NCBI GenBank assembly: GCA_017471245.1
Contig: JAFUVB010000062.1
Span: forward strand, 1 to 39,110
Reading direction: 5' to 3'
Origin: Prevotella sp.
Lineage (GTDB): Bacteria > Bacteroidota > Bacteroidia > Bacteroidales > Bacteroidaceae
DNA: 39,110 nt
Shown here: positions 7,330 through 16,607 of the stretch, in pieces
Layout: every line of letters starts with the position of its first letter
How positions within the stretch are numbered: position 1 is the stretch's first letter
Notes under the pieces: model-generated
Seen by the model: the letters and a program-made list of their open reading frames with translations, nothing else
Told to the model about the DNA's origin: nothing
Databases searched by the model: none
Made by a program: the position numbers and the translations under genes

Positions 7330-7467
7330 GCAGCAGAAATCACAAACAACTGATAACCAACACGATACGCGCAAATACAGAAAATATCGTTTTTTTGCGC
7401 AGGAGACACTCATACCCTCATGAGCAAATTGTCAACTTGCAACGACAAACAGATAATGGCTTCAAGA

Positions 7468-7564
7468 TTTAAAAGCTATGCTTTTATCAAGCAAAAGATA
7501 TGGTTTCATGCTTCAAAACCATAGCTTTTGAACCTCAATACCTATGCTTTGCCCGAAGCAAAGC
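7468..7564. repeat. Copies of an AAAACCTATGCTTT-like motif and a 7-bp hairpin
   Basis: AAAAGCTATGCTTTTATC (7471-7488), AAAACCATAGCTTTTG (7515-7530) and TACCTATGCTTTGCCC (7539-7554) resemble the 22-base tandem repeat found at 31593-31702. The last copy runs into GCTTTGC-ccgaa-GCAAAGC (7546-7564), a perfect stem near the carB 3' end without a T-run. Confidence 0.5.
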
Positions 7565-7617
7565 GGATGTTGTGCTTTGATATACCGATGTTATTGATTG
7601 TATGCTGCTTACATCAC

Positions 7618-10600
7618 TCAGTATTCCGCCCACGATTTGATGTCTACATCATCCAGTTTCACCGTGCAGAAAGCATTGATGAAGGCACTGGCAAGGCGGC
7701 TGTTCGTAATCAATGGCACATTCAGGTCGATTGCGGCACGGCGTATCTTATAGCCATTGGTGAGTTCATGGCTTGAAAGATCCTTTGGAATATTGACAAC
7801 CATGTCAATTTGATGATTGTGCAAAAGGTCGAGAGCCTGAGGTTTGCGTGTGTCACTCGGCCAATGAACCAGCGTGTTCGCGATGCCATTATCCGTCAGA
7901 TAGCGCGAGGTGCCATCTGTTGCAAAGAGCTGATAGCCATGTTCATAAAGCATTCTCGCAGCATCCAGCATCTCGGCTTTCTGCTTTGCGCTTCCTGTTG
8001 ACAGGAGAACGCTCTTCTCAGGTATGCGGTGCCCCACGCTGAGCATGCTTTTCAGCAAGGCAGAATTGGTGTCGTCGCCAAGGCAACCCACCTCACCGGT
8101 TGACGACATGTCTACTCCCAGCACCGGATCGGCCTTCTGCAGGCGGTTGAAAGAGAACTGGCTCGCCTTGATACCTACGTAGTCCAGGTCGAACAGGTTC
8201 TTGTGAGGTTTCTCCACCGGCAGTCCGAGCATCACTTTTGTTGCCAGGTCGATGAGGTTGATCTTCAATACCTTGCTGACAAACGGGAACGAGCGAGAGG
8301 CGCGCAGGTTGCATTCAATCACGAGGATGTCGTTCTGGCGCGCCATAAACTGAATGTTGAACGGACCGCAGATGTGCAGCTCCTTGGCAATCTGCCTGCT
8401 GATGCGCTTGATTCGGCGCACGGTCTCCACGTAGAGCTTCTGTGGCGGAAACTGAATGGTGGCATCGCCGGAATGCACACCTGCAAACTCGATGTGCTCT
8501 GATATGGCGTATGCAATGATTTCACCGTCTTTCGCCACGGCATCCATCTCTATTTCCTTGGCATGCTCGATATACCTGCTCACCACAACGGGATGGTCTT
8601 CGCTCACATTAGCTGCCAAAAGGAGGAATTTTTCCAGTTCTTCCTGGTTGGAACACACATTCATGGCTGCACCGGACAGCACATACGACGGTCGCACCAA
8701 TACCGGGAAGCCCACCCTGCGGATGAATTCATTGATATCGTCCATACTTGTGAGCGCACTCCATTCAGGCTGGTTGATGCCATTGCGCGACAACATCGAC
8801 GAGAATTTGGCACGGTCTTCGGCATGGTCGATATCCTTCGCCGTGGTGCCGAGTATGGGAAGATGCTGCTCATCGAGCCTTACGGCAAGGTTGTTCGGAA
8901 TCTGTCCGCCTGTTGAAATGATGATTCCATGAGGATTCTCCGCCTCAACGATGTCCATAACGCGCTCGAAGGTGAGCTCGTCGAAATACAGACGGTCGCA
9001 CATATCATAGTCTGTTGAAACCGTTTCGGGGTTGTAATTGATCATCACAGAGCGGTATCCCGACTTGCGGATGGTGTTCAGCGCCTGCACGCCGCACCAG
9101 TCGAACTCCACACTGCTGCCTATGCGGTAGGCACCAGAGCCGAGAACCACAACGCTGCGCTTGTCGTTTTCATACCGGATATCGCTTGCCACGCCTGAAT
9201 AAGTAAGATACAGATAGTTTGTGTGGGCGGGATATTCTGCTGCAAGCGTGTCAATCTGCTTCACCACGGGCAATATCCCGTTGGCTTTCCTCAGGTTGCG
9301 GATCACGAGGAGTGCCTTGTGCATGTTGCCAAGCTCCTGTTCAAGCCCCACGGCGCGCGCTATCTGGAAATCGGTGAAGCCATACACCTTGGCTTCGCGC
9401 AACAGTTGCATGTCGAGATTGTTCACATGGCGCACGGCTTTCATGCGCTCATCGATGTCGATAATGTGGCGCAGCTTCTGCAAGAACCACTTGTCAATCT
9501 TCGTCAGCTCATGAATCTGGTCGATGGTATAGCCCTTGTGCATGGCTTTCGAGATGATGAAGATGCGCTTGTCGGTGGGTTCGCGCAATGCTTTGTCTAT
9601 GTCGGGGATCTCCAGTTCCTTGTTTTCCACGAAACCATGCATGCCCTGCCCTATCATGCGAAGTCCTTTCTGGATGGTCTCCTCGAATGTTCTTCCTATC
9701 GCCATCACCTCGCCAACAGATTTCATACTGCTTCCCAGTTCCTTGTCAACACCGTGGAATTTCGACAAATCCCATCGAGGAATCTTGCAAACCACATAGT
9801 CTAAGGCTGGTTCAAAGAAAGCAGTGGTGGTTTTTGTGACTGAATTCTTCAGTTCAAACAAGCCATATCCCATGCCCAACTTGGCGGCGACGAAAGCCAA
9901 CGGATAACCAGTTGCCTTCGATGCCAGTGCCGATGAGCGGCTCAAACGGGCGTTCACCTCAATCACGCGGTAGTCTTCGCTCTTCGGATCGAATGCATAT
10001 TGCACGTTGCACTCGCCCACAATGCCGATGTGGCGGATGATTTTGATGGCAATGGCACGCAGTTTATGGTATTCGCTATTGGTGAGCGTCTGCGACGGTG
10101 CAATAACAATACTCTCGCCGGTATGGATGCCTAAAGGATCGAAATTCTCCATGTTGCACACCGTGATACAGTTATCGTAACGGTCGCGCACCACTTCATA
10201 CTCTATTTCTTTCCATCCTTTCAGGCTCTTCTCAACCAAAACCTGCGGAGAAAAGGCAAAGGCTTTCTCGGCCAAACGGTCGAGTTCCTCCTCGTTGTCA
10301 CAGAATCCGCTGCCCAATCCGCCAAGCGCGTAAGCAGCACGGATGATAACCGGATAGCCAAGAGATGCCGCAGCCCGGCGCGCCTGCTCTATGTTTTCAC
10401 ACGCCTCACTGCTGATGGTCTTTACGTTTATCTCGTTAAGCCGCTCCACGAACAGCTCTCTGTCCTCCGTATCCATAATGGCTTTCACCGGTGTACCCAG
10501 CACCCTGACACCATATTTCTTCAGCACGCCGCTCTGTTCCAGCTGCACACCACAGTTCAAAGCAGTCTGCCCGCCAAAGGAAAGTAATATACCGTCGGGG

Positions 10601-10842
10601 CGTTCTTTCTTGATCACGCGTTCCACGAAATAAGGTTCCACAGGCAGGAAATATATCTGGTCGGCAATGCCCTCTGAGGTCTGCACGGTGGCAATGTTGG
10701 GATTGATGAGCACAGTCTCGATATTCTCCTCGCGCAAAGCCTTCAAAGCCTGCGATCCGGAATAGTCGAACTCACCGGCTTCTCCAATCTTCAACGCTCC
10801 CGAACCGAGCAACAACACTTTCTTGATACTGTTATCTTTCAT
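7618..10842 (-). CDS. carB: Carbamoyl phosphate synthase large subunit
   Basis: The 1074-aa protein has full family length. It catalyses synthesis of carbamoyl phosphate from bicarbonate, two ATP and ammonia channelled from CarA, feeding pyrimidine and arginine synthesis in the cytoplasm. The N-terminal half has LLLGSGALKIGEAGEFDYSG, GGQTALNCGV and EVNARLSRSSALASKATGYP of the carboxyphosphate ATP-grasp unit. The second half repeats the pattern with VLGSGAYRIGSSVEFDWC and GGQIPNNLAVRL of the carbamate-kinase unit. The last 140 residues form the MGS-like allosteric domain, including LFATDGTSRYL. The repeat of two related halves is plain. It lies 36 bases after carA and is the last gene of the operon. 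The 3' end abuts the repeat-rich region, and no clear terminator is seen. Confidence 0.97.
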   Translation of the reverse strand: MKDNSIKKVLLLGSGALKIGEAGEFDYSGSQALKALREENIETVLINPNIATVQTSEGIADQIYFLPVEPYFVERVIKKERPDGILLSFGGQTALNCGVQLEQSGVLKKYGVRVLGTPVKAIMDTEDRELFVERLNEINVKTISSEACENIEQARRAAASLGYPVIIRAAYALGGLGSGFCDNEEELDRLAEKAFAFSPQVLVEKSLKGWKEIEYEVVRDRYDNCITVCNMENFDPLGIHTGESIVIAPSQTLTNSEYHKLRAIAIKIIRHIGIVGECNVQYAFDPKSEDYRVIEVNARLSRSSALASKATGYPLAFVAAKLGMGYGLFELKNSVTKTTTAFFEPALDYVVCKIPRWDLSKFHGVDKELGSSMKSVGEVMAIGRTFEETIQKGLRMIGQGMHGFVENKELEIPDIDKALREPTDKRIFIISKAMHKGYTIDQIHELTKIDKWFLQKLRHIIDIDERMKAVRHVNNLDMQLLREAKVYGFTDFQIARAVGLEQELGNMHKALLVIRNLRKANGILPVVKQIDTLAAEYPAHTNYLYLTYSGVASDIRYENDKRSVVVLGSGAYRIGSSVEFDWCGVQALNTIRKSGYRSVMINYNPETVSTDYDMCDRLYFDELTFERVMDIVEAENPHGIIISTGGQIPNNLAVRLDEQHLPILGTTAKDIDHAEDRAKFSSMLSRNGINQPEWSALTSMDDINEFIRRVGFPVLVRPSYVLSGAAMNVCSNQEELEKFLLLAANVSEDHPVVVSRYIEHAKEIEMDAVAKDGEIIAYAISEHIEFAGVHSGDATIQFPPQKLYVETVRRIKRISRQIAKELHICGPFNIQFMARQNDILVIECNLRASRSFPFVSKVLKINLIDLATKVMLGLPVEKPHKNLFDLDYVGIKASQFSFNRLQKADPVLGVDMSSTGEVGCLGDDTNSALLKSMLSVGHRIPEKSVLLSTGSAKQKAEMLDAARMLYEHGYQLFATDGTSRYLTDNGIANTLVHWPSDTRKPQALDLLHNHQIDMVVNIPKDLSSHELTNGYKIRRAAIDLNVPLITNSRLASAFINAFCTVKLDDVDIKSWAEY

Positions 10843-10878
10843 TTTTATCTGATATTTTGGATGGATGAAATGGGATAA

Positions 10879-11952
10879 TTACAACGCACCTACGAAGCGG
10901 TCGAAAATGAACTCTGTATCTACCGGACCGCTGCAAGCCTCTGGATGGAACTGGCATGAGAACCATTGGTTTTGTTTGTGGCAGATTCCCTCGTTGCTGC
11001 CGTCGTTCATATTTACAAAAAGCTCTTTCCAGTCGGCTCCAAGCGTTGTGGCATCCACGGCATAGCCATGGTTCTGACTGGTGACATAACACTTTTCTGA
11101 GCCGACAAGCATAACAGGCTGATTATGAGAACGATGACCATACTTTAGCTTATATATGCCAGCACCCGCCGCCTTCGCCAACAACTGGTTGCCCATGCAT
11201 ATTCCGCAAATGGGCTTACGGCTCATATCCATCTGCTTTCGGATAACCTGAACGGCATCACCACACAGATCAGGATCGCCGGGACCGTTGGAGAGGAAAA
11301 GCCCGTCGTATTCCAGGCATGTGTAATCATAGTTCCAGGGAACCCTGATCACTTCTACTCCCCTGCCGATCAGGCATCGCAGGATGTTGTGTTTTACGCC
11401 GCAATCCACGAGAACAACCTTTTTGCCGGCTCCCTCGTTGTATTTTATCATGCTTTTACAGCTCACCTCGTCAACGAAATTCACACCTTCATACTCAGCA
11501 GTGGGAATATTCTCCGGCTCATCATCAAAGATAATCTTTCCCATCATCACACCATGCGAGCGGAGAATCTTCGTCAGTTCACGTGTGTCAATGCCCGTAA
11601 TGCCCGGCACCTGCTCACGTTTCAGCCAATCGCCCAGGCTCTCGCAGGTATTCCAATGACTGTAATGCTCGCTGTAGTCTGCCACAATAATGGCAGAGGC
11701 ATAGATTTTGTCGCTTTCCATATAATCGGCGATGCCGTCGGAACGCATGGTAAACGGCGGAACGCCATAGTTTCCCACAAGCGGATAAGTGAGTACCATG
11801 ATCTGTCCGGCATAAGATGGGTCGGTGAGACTTTCGGGATAGCCCATCATGGCAGTATTGAATACCACCTCGCCAGCTACCGGTTTTTCATAGCCGAAAC
11901 TGGTTCCATGAAACCGGGAACCGTCATTCAGTACAAGTGTTACTTTTCTCAT
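10879..11952 (-). CDS. carA: Carbamoyl phosphate synthase small (glutaminase) subunit
   Basis: The 357-aa protein hydrolyses glutamine and passes ammonia to CarB. The N-terminal CarA-specific domain (about 1-150) begins with VLNDGSRFHGTSFGYEKPV and includes NTAMMGYPESLTDPSYAGQ. The class I glutamine amidotransferase domain (about 177-357) has the nucleophile in GICMGNQLL (Cys252) and the His-Glu pair in QFHPEA (His336, Glu338). The elbow reads GICMGNQ rather than the GICLGHQ of the E. coli enzyme. That His is not the catalytic one, and the triad is complete. The start is 6 bases after the purF stop and the stop is 36 bases before carB, so purF-carA-carB are co-transcribed. Confidence 0.97.
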   Translation of the reverse strand: MRKVTLVLNDGSRFHGTSFGYEKPVAGEVVFNTAMMGYPESLTDPSYAGQIMVLTYPLVGNYGVPPFTMRSDGIADYMESDKIYASAIIVADYSEHYSHWNTCESLGDWLKREQVPGITGIDTRELTKILRSHGVMMGKIIFDDEPENIPTAEYEGVNFVDEVSCKSMIKYNEGAGKKVVLVDCGVKHNILRCLIGRGVEVIRVPWNYDYTCLEYDGLFLSNGPGDPDLCGDAVQVIRKQMDMSRKPICGICMGNQLLAKAAGAGIYKLKYGHRSHNQPVMLVGSEKCYVTSQNHGYAVDATTLGADWKELFVNMNDGSNEGICHKQNQWFSCQFHPEACSGPVDTEFIFDRFVGAL

Positions 11953-11958
11953 ATATGA

Positions 11959-13800
11959 TTAAAATTTATGTTCAAACTGATAATATTTCTCCACGTAGTT
12001 GATGAAAGCCTGATTCACAAGCTTGTTTCCGCCAGGCGTGGGATAGTTACCGGTAAAATACCAGTCGCCATGATAGTCGGGACAGGCACGATGGAGTCCC
12101 TCAATGGTCTGGTAGACCAGTGAAATGGGCGTTTGCATTCCCTCTGGCCGCAACAGTTCCACTACCTTCTCATTGATTTCCTCCACTTGGAAAGGCTTGT
12201 AGATGTTGCGCACGCGGTTTTGCATCTGCTCTTTCGGCTTTTCAAGTTCCGCCTTGCATTCATTGTAAGTATCTTCAATTAGCTTGTACATTCCACGATC
12301 CTTGATCAGTTCAATGGTGGCACGGAACACGCAGAACTCTTCCATGCGGGGCATATCGATGCCATAATAATCGGGATAGCGCACTTGAGGGGAAGAACTA
12401 ACCATCACGATGCGCTTGGGATGGAGACGATCAAGGATTTTGAAAATGCTCTCCTTGAGCGTAGTACCTCTCACGATGCTGTCGTCTATGATCACAAGAT
12501 TGTCCTCATAGGGGCGCAAACTTTCGTATGTGATATCATAAACATGCGATGCAAGGTCGTTACGCGAAACACCTTCAGTGATAAACGTGCGCAACTTGAT
12601 ATCTTTCCAAGCCACTTTTTCGCTCCTCACGTAGGTGTTTAGGATCTTTTCAAGTTCAGAGTGTGTAGGAATGTGATCCAGATTGGCAATGGCTTCAACT
12701 TTCTTTTCATTCAGATGCTGCTTAAAACCATTGAGCATTCCATAGAAAGCTACCTCGGCAGTGTTGGGAATGAAAGAAAACACGGTCTGAGAGGTTTCTC
12801 CATGAATAGCATCATGAATGGAAGGCATGAGCTGTTCGCCTAATCTCTTGCGTTCCTGATAGATGTCGCGGTCGGAACCTCGGCTGAAATAAATGCGCTC
12901 AAACGAACATTTTGCATCACCGCGCTGCTCAAGTATCTGTTCAATGCGGGCTGTTCCGTTCTTGCGAACCATAAGAGCACAGCCGGCAGGGAGTTCTTTG
13001 ACATCGCTGCATTCTAAGTTGAACGTGGTCTGCAAAACAGGTCGCTCACTGGCAAGAGCCACGAACTCATCGTTCATGAAATAGAAAGCCGGGCGTATTG
13101 ACCATGGATCGCGAATGGCAAACATTTCACCAGAACCTGTAATGCCACACATAACATACCCTCCATCAAAATCTGCCATTGTTGTTCGCAACACATTGCC
13201 GATGTCTATATGGTCTTCAATATACCGGGTTATCTCTTGATTCTGCAATCCCTGCGAGCGTGCCTCATCGTAATTGCGCTCTACCTCACGGTCCAAACGG
13301 TGTCCCATCAATTCCAACGTGATATAGCTGTCGCTGTAAATGCGGGGGGACTGCCCTTGGAGTGTTATTTTCTGAAATATTTCATCAATGTTGGTCATGT
13401 TGAAATTCCCACAAAGACAAAGGTTTTTCGCCCTCCAATTATTGCGGCGAAGAAAAGGATGCACATAGGAAAGCCCGCTTTTACCCGTTGTGGAATAGCG
13501 CAGATGCCCCATATACAGCTCTCCGGCAAAGTCTTCACAGCCATGAATCTTGTTGAAAATCTGGGTAATGGCATCCTTTCCCTCTGCCCGTTCACGAAAC
13601 ATATACTCATTTCCCGGTTCAACATTCAGTTTAACGCATGCCATTCCAGCACCTTCCTGACCTCTGTTGTGCTGTTTCTCCATCATCAGATAGAGCTTGC
13701 CAAGACCGTAAAGACTCGTTCCGTACTTTTGCCTGTAATACTCAAGCGGCTTGAGCAAACGTATCATTGCTACGCCGCATTCATGTTTCAGTAATTCCAT
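11959..13800 (-). CDS. purF: Amidophosphoribosyltransferase, long form
   Basis: The 613-aa enzyme performs the first step of purine synthesis, making 5-phosphoribosylamine from PRPP and glutamine. The N-terminal Ntn (class II) glutaminase is marked by HECGVAMI, with Cys8 as the likely nucleophile after removal of a short propeptide, plus NRGQEGAGM and GHLRYSTTG. The phosphoribosyltransferase site LVIIDDSIVRGTT is at 435-447. The protein exceeds the roughly 470-500 aa of the common form. About 110 residues follow the PRTase core and there are insertions in the first 300 residues. A second, shorter PurF is usual in Bacteroidetes genomes, so this long paralogue may be specialised. That point is inference. 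It follows glmS after a terminator-like hairpin and precedes carA by 6 bases. Confidence 0.9.
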   Translation of the reverse strand: MELLKHECGVAMIRLLKPLEYYRQKYGTSLYGLGKLYLMMEKQHNRGQEGAGMACVKLNVEPGNEYMFRERAEGKDAITQIFNKIHGCEDFAGELYMGHLRYSTTGKSGLSYVHPFLRRNNWRAKNLCLCGNFNMTNIDEIFQKITLQGQSPRIYSDSYITLELMGHRLDREVERNYDEARSQGLQNQEITRYIEDHIDIGNVLRTTMADFDGGYVMCGITGSGEMFAIRDPWSIRPAFYFMNDEFVALASERPVLQTTFNLECSDVKELPAGCALMVRKNGTARIEQILEQRGDAKCSFERIYFSRGSDRDIYQERKRLGEQLMPSIHDAIHGETSQTVFSFIPNTAEVAFYGMLNGFKQHLNEKKVEAIANLDHIPTHSELEKILNTYVRSEKVAWKDIKLRTFITEGVSRNDLASHVYDITYESLRPYEDNLVIIDDSIVRGTTLKESIFKILDRLHPKRIVMVSSSPQVRYPDYYGIDMPRMEEFCVFRATIELIKDRGMYKLIEDTYNECKAELEKPKEQMQNRVRNIYKPFQVEEINEKVVELLRPEGMQTPISLVYQTIEGLHRACPDYHGDWYFTGNYPTPGGNKLVNQAFINYVEKYYQFEHKF

Positions 13801-13812
13801 ATTATATTATAA

Positions 13813-13843
13813 AAAAGGCGAACCGCAAATAACGATTCGCCCA
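13813..13843 (-). terminator. Terminator or attenuator between glmS and purF
   Basis: On the minus strand GGCGAA (complement of 13838-13843) pairs with TTCGCC (complement of 13819-13824), followed by six T (13818-13813). It lies 6 bases beyond the glmS stop and 13 bases before the purF start, so it should lower or regulate read-through into purF-carA-carB. Confidence 0.75.
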
Positions 13844-13848
13844 AATAA

Positions 13849-15693
13849 CTATTCAACAGTAACTGATTTTGCCAAATTCCTTGGCTGATCTACATTCTTG
13901 CCTTTGCAAACGGCAATGTGATAAGCCAACATCTGTAGTGGAATGGTAACAATAAGCGGTTCGAGGCATTCCATGGTGTTGGGTATCTCGATCACTTCGT
14001 CGGCAATCTTGCTGATTGTTTCGTCACCCTTGGTCACCAATGCAATAACCTTGCCCTTACGAGCCTTGATTTCCTGAATATTGCTCAACACCTTTTCGTA
14101 CATCGCATTATGCGTTGCCACCACCACGACAGGCATGTCGGAATCGATCAGTGCTATCGGACCATGTTTCATTTCAGCAGCGGGATAGCCCTCGGCATGT
14201 ATGTAACTGATTTCTTTCAGTTTCAATGCACCCTCCAAAGCAACAGGATAACTGAATCCACGACCCAGATAAAGGAAGTTGCGGGCATAGGTGAACATAC
14301 GGCTTAGCAGCGCTATCTGATCGTTCAGTTTCAGCACTTCCTTCATCTTTTCCGGTATCAGGCTCAGCTCTTTCACGATATTGAGATAGTCAACCTCGGC
14401 AACGGTACCACGCTCTTTGCCTAATGCCAAGGCAAGCATGGTGAGCACGGTGACCTGTCCGGTGAATGCCTTCGTGGATGCGACACCAATCTCTGGTCCC
14501 ACGTGTATATATGAACCTGTATGAGTGGCGCGGGGAATGCTCGAACCGATAGCATTACAGATGCCATAAATGAAAGCACCTTTCTGCTTTGCTAACTCAA
14601 CGGCTGCCAAAGTGTCGGCTGTTTCGCCGCTTTGAGAGATGGCAATCACCACGTCTCTGTCTGAAACGACAGGATTTCTATACCTGAATTCAGAAGCATA
14701 TTCTACCTCTACGGGAATCCTGCACAAGTTTTCGAGTATCTGTTTGCCAATTAATCCGGCATGCCATGATGTGCCGCATGCCACGATAATGATGCGCTGT
14801 GCGTTCAACAAATGCTCTTTGTTGTCAATAACAGCACTCAAGGTGACGTTGTTTGCTTCAACATTCACTCGGCCTCTCATGCAATTTGTCAGGCATTCCG
14901 GCTGTTCGAATATCTCTTTCAGCATGAAATGCGGATAGCCGCCCTTCTCTATCTGGCCAAGACTGATGTCAACTGTCTTGATTTCAGGGAAGAGTTTATT
15001 GTTGTAAATGTTAACAACTTTCAGCTCTTCTCCACGCTGAATGACTGCGATATTCCCGTCTTCGAGATAGACTACCTGATCAGTGTATTCTATAATCGGG
15101 CTGGCATCCGAGCCGAGAAAGAACTCATCGTCGCCGATACCAACCACCAAGGGACTCTGCTTTCGGGCTGCAATGATTGTGTCAGGGTTGCGCTTGTCGA
15201 GCAAAGCGATGGCATAAGCACCGATTACCTCATGTAACACGAGCTGAACGGCAGTCAACAAATCCAGATTCTTCCGTTTCTGTACATACTCCACAAACTG
15301 CACAAGCACCTCTGTGTCAGTATCGCTCTTGAAACTGATGCCTTTTTTCTGGAGCTTTCCTTTCAGATCAGCGTAGTTTTCGATAATCCCGTTGTGAATA
15401 ATGGCAAGATTCTTCGATTCAGAATAATGCGGATGGGCATTCAGCGATGAAGGTTCACCATGAGTGGCCCATCGGGTATGGGCAATGCCTACTGTCCCGG
15501 AAACATCCTTCTCGGCACAGAAACCTTCGAGGTCGCTGACCTTTCCCTTTGTCTTGTATACATTCAGCTCACCACTGCCATTCAAAAGTGCAACGCCTGC
15601 ACTATCGTAACCACGATACTCCAAGCGTTGCAATCCTTTAATTAATATGGGGTAAGCATCTCTCTTTCCAATATATCCTACTATACCACACAT
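13849..15693 (-). CDS. glmS: Glutamine--fructose-6-phosphate aminotransferase (isomerizing)
   Basis: The 614-aa protein makes glucosamine-6-phosphate from fructose-6-phosphate and glutamine, the entry to UDP-GlcNAc for peptidoglycan and lipid A. The class II glutaminase starts directly after Met with Cys2 (MCGIVGYIGKRDA) and includes LEYRGYDSAG and GIAHTRWATHG. Two SIS sugar-isomerase domains follow, with ACGTSWHAGLIGK, AISQSGETADT and GRGFSYPVALEGALKLKEIS. The C-terminus ends in LAKSVTVE, the usual conserved tail. Length is typical. It is 10 bases after the export-protein gene and followed by a terminator before purF. Confidence 0.98.
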   Translation of the reverse strand: MCGIVGYIGKRDAYPILIKGLQRLEYRGYDSAGVALLNGSGELNVYKTKGKVSDLEGFCAEKDVSGTVGIAHTRWATHGEPSSLNAHPHYSESKNLAIIHNGIIENYADLKGKLQKKGISFKSDTDTEVLVQFVEYVQKRKNLDLLTAVQLVLHEVIGAYAIALLDKRNPDTIIAARKQSPLVVGIGDDEFFLGSDASPIIEYTDQVVYLEDGNIAVIQRGEELKVVNIYNNKLFPEIKTVDISLGQIEKGGYPHFMLKEIFEQPECLTNCMRGRVNVEANNVTLSAVIDNKEHLLNAQRIIIVACGTSWHAGLIGKQILENLCRIPVEVEYASEFRYRNPVVSDRDVVIAISQSGETADTLAAVELAKQKGAFIYGICNAIGSSIPRATHTGSYIHVGPEIGVASTKAFTGQVTVLTMLALALGKERGTVAEVDYLNIVKELSLIPEKMKEVLKLNDQIALLSRMFTYARNFLYLGRGFSYPVALEGALKLKEISYIHAEGYPAAEMKHGPIALIDSDMPVVVVATHNAMYEKVLSNIQEIKARKGKVIALVTKGDETISKIADEVIEIPNTMECLEPLIVTIPLQMLAYHIAVCKGKNVDQPRNLAKSVTVE

Positions 15694-15703
15694 ATTTCTC
15701 TGT

Positions 15704-16495
15704 TTATTTAACGATACTTACTACGAGTGTTGCCATTGATGTGAGGAAACTGATGACCGAAAACCACATCGAAACAGAACTGATGGCCGTTGAATCGATC
15801 TTTGTCTTGTTCTGTTCAACATATACAATGTCGTTCTGCTGCAGATAGTAATAAGGCGAAGTGATGATGTCGGCCTTGTTCAGATTCAGGGTATGAATCT
15901 CCTTCTTTCCCTTTGCGTCAACACGGATAAGATGAACGTTGTCGCGCTTGCCGTACATGGTCAGGTCGCCCGCCTGGGCTATAGCCTCAAGTATGTTTAT
16001 CTTCTCTTGATCAACGCGTATTGTACCCGGATGGCCAACCTCTCCTAACACGGTCACCTTATAGCTCGACATCTCAACCGTAACTACGGGATTCTCTGTC
16101 TTCGAAAGATATGGCGCAATCTGGGATTTTATCATCTGCTCACTTTCACGCTTGGTGAGTCCTGCCACGTGAAGCGTTCCAACTACAGGAAAGTTGATGT
16201 TTCCATCGTTGTCGACAAGGTATTGCAGCTGGTTTCCACCACCTCCTGATGATGCCTGATAGCCGCCTTTACCAGGGTTGAATGGCTTTGCTGCTTCCGG
16301 ATCGGTAGCACTCACGGTGATGGTCAGCAGGTCTTTCGGCATGATACGTGCATCATACAGATACTGGGATTTGTCCAGATTCAATGTGTCTGCACCTTGT
16401 AAATAAATGATTTTCTCCGTGCTTCCACAACTGTTCAGAAGCAATGCCATCGCAAATGCTACAAATGGCAAGATAAATGATGATTTATGTGTCAT
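15704..16495 (-). CDS. Wza-type polysaccharide biosynthesis/export outer-membrane lipoprotein
   Basis: The 263-aa protein has a lipoprotein signal with lipobox LLNSC (Cys23). The Poly_export domain lies at about 40-150 (IMPKDLLTITVSATDPEA, then FPVVGTLHVAGLTKRESEQ), followed by a SLBB-type domain (VTVLGEVGHPGTIRV and ILEAIAQAGDLTMYGKRD). A hydrophobic segment (about 240-262) at the C-terminus probably crosses the outer membrane, as the Wza helix does. It would form the export channel for capsule or exopolysaccharide. No Wzc kinase, flippase or glycosyltransferase gene is next to it. It leads the glmS run with its own promoter and is separated from glmS by only 10 bases, which fits a link with amino-sugar supply. 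Confidence 0.9.
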   Translation of the reverse strand: MTHKSSFILPFVAFAMALLLNSCGSTEKIIYLQGADTLNLDKSQYLYDARIMPKDLLTITVSATDPEAAKPFNPGKGGYQASSGGGGNQLQYLVDNDGNINFPVVGTLHVAGLTKRESEQMIKSQIAPYLSKTENPVVTVEMSSYKVTVLGEVGHPGTIRVDQEKINILEAIAQAGDLTMYGKRDNVHLIRVDAKGKKEIHTLNLNKADIITSPYYYLQQNDIVYVEQNKTKIDSTAISSVSMWFSVISFLTSMATLVVSIVK

Positions 16496-16522
16496 TGGGT
16501 TATCTGATTATACAAATTCTCT

Positions 16523-16555
16523 GCAAAATTAATCTTTTTCCGCGATTCATGCAAA
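16523..16555 (-). promoter_or_regulatory. Promoter of the export-protein/glmS transcript
   Basis: Reading the minus strand, TTTG (16555-16552) and TAATTTTGC (16531-16523) are exactly 20 bases apart. The start codon lies 28 bases downstream. Confidence 0.8.
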
Positions 16556-16573
16556 TATTTTGCCGATAATATA

Positions 16574-16601
16574 AAATCCCGATGAAAAATCACCGGGATT
16601 T
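16574..16601 (-). terminator. Likely terminator of uxaC
   Basis: AAATCCCG (16574-16581) and CGGGATTT (16594-16601) form an 8-bp stem 7 bases beyond the uxaC stop. On the minus strand it is followed by TTTTATATTAT. Confidence 0.65.
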
Positions 16602-16607
16602 AGGTTC

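Noticed and set aside
9223-9804. 193-aa ORF antisense to carB
   Set aside because: It lies wholly opposite a conserved enzyme gene; long antisense frames are expected from its codon use.
10879-11952. CarA inactivated by the GICMGNQ variant
   Set aside because: The His of the E. coli GICLGHQ motif is not catalytic; the Cys-His-Glu triad is intact.
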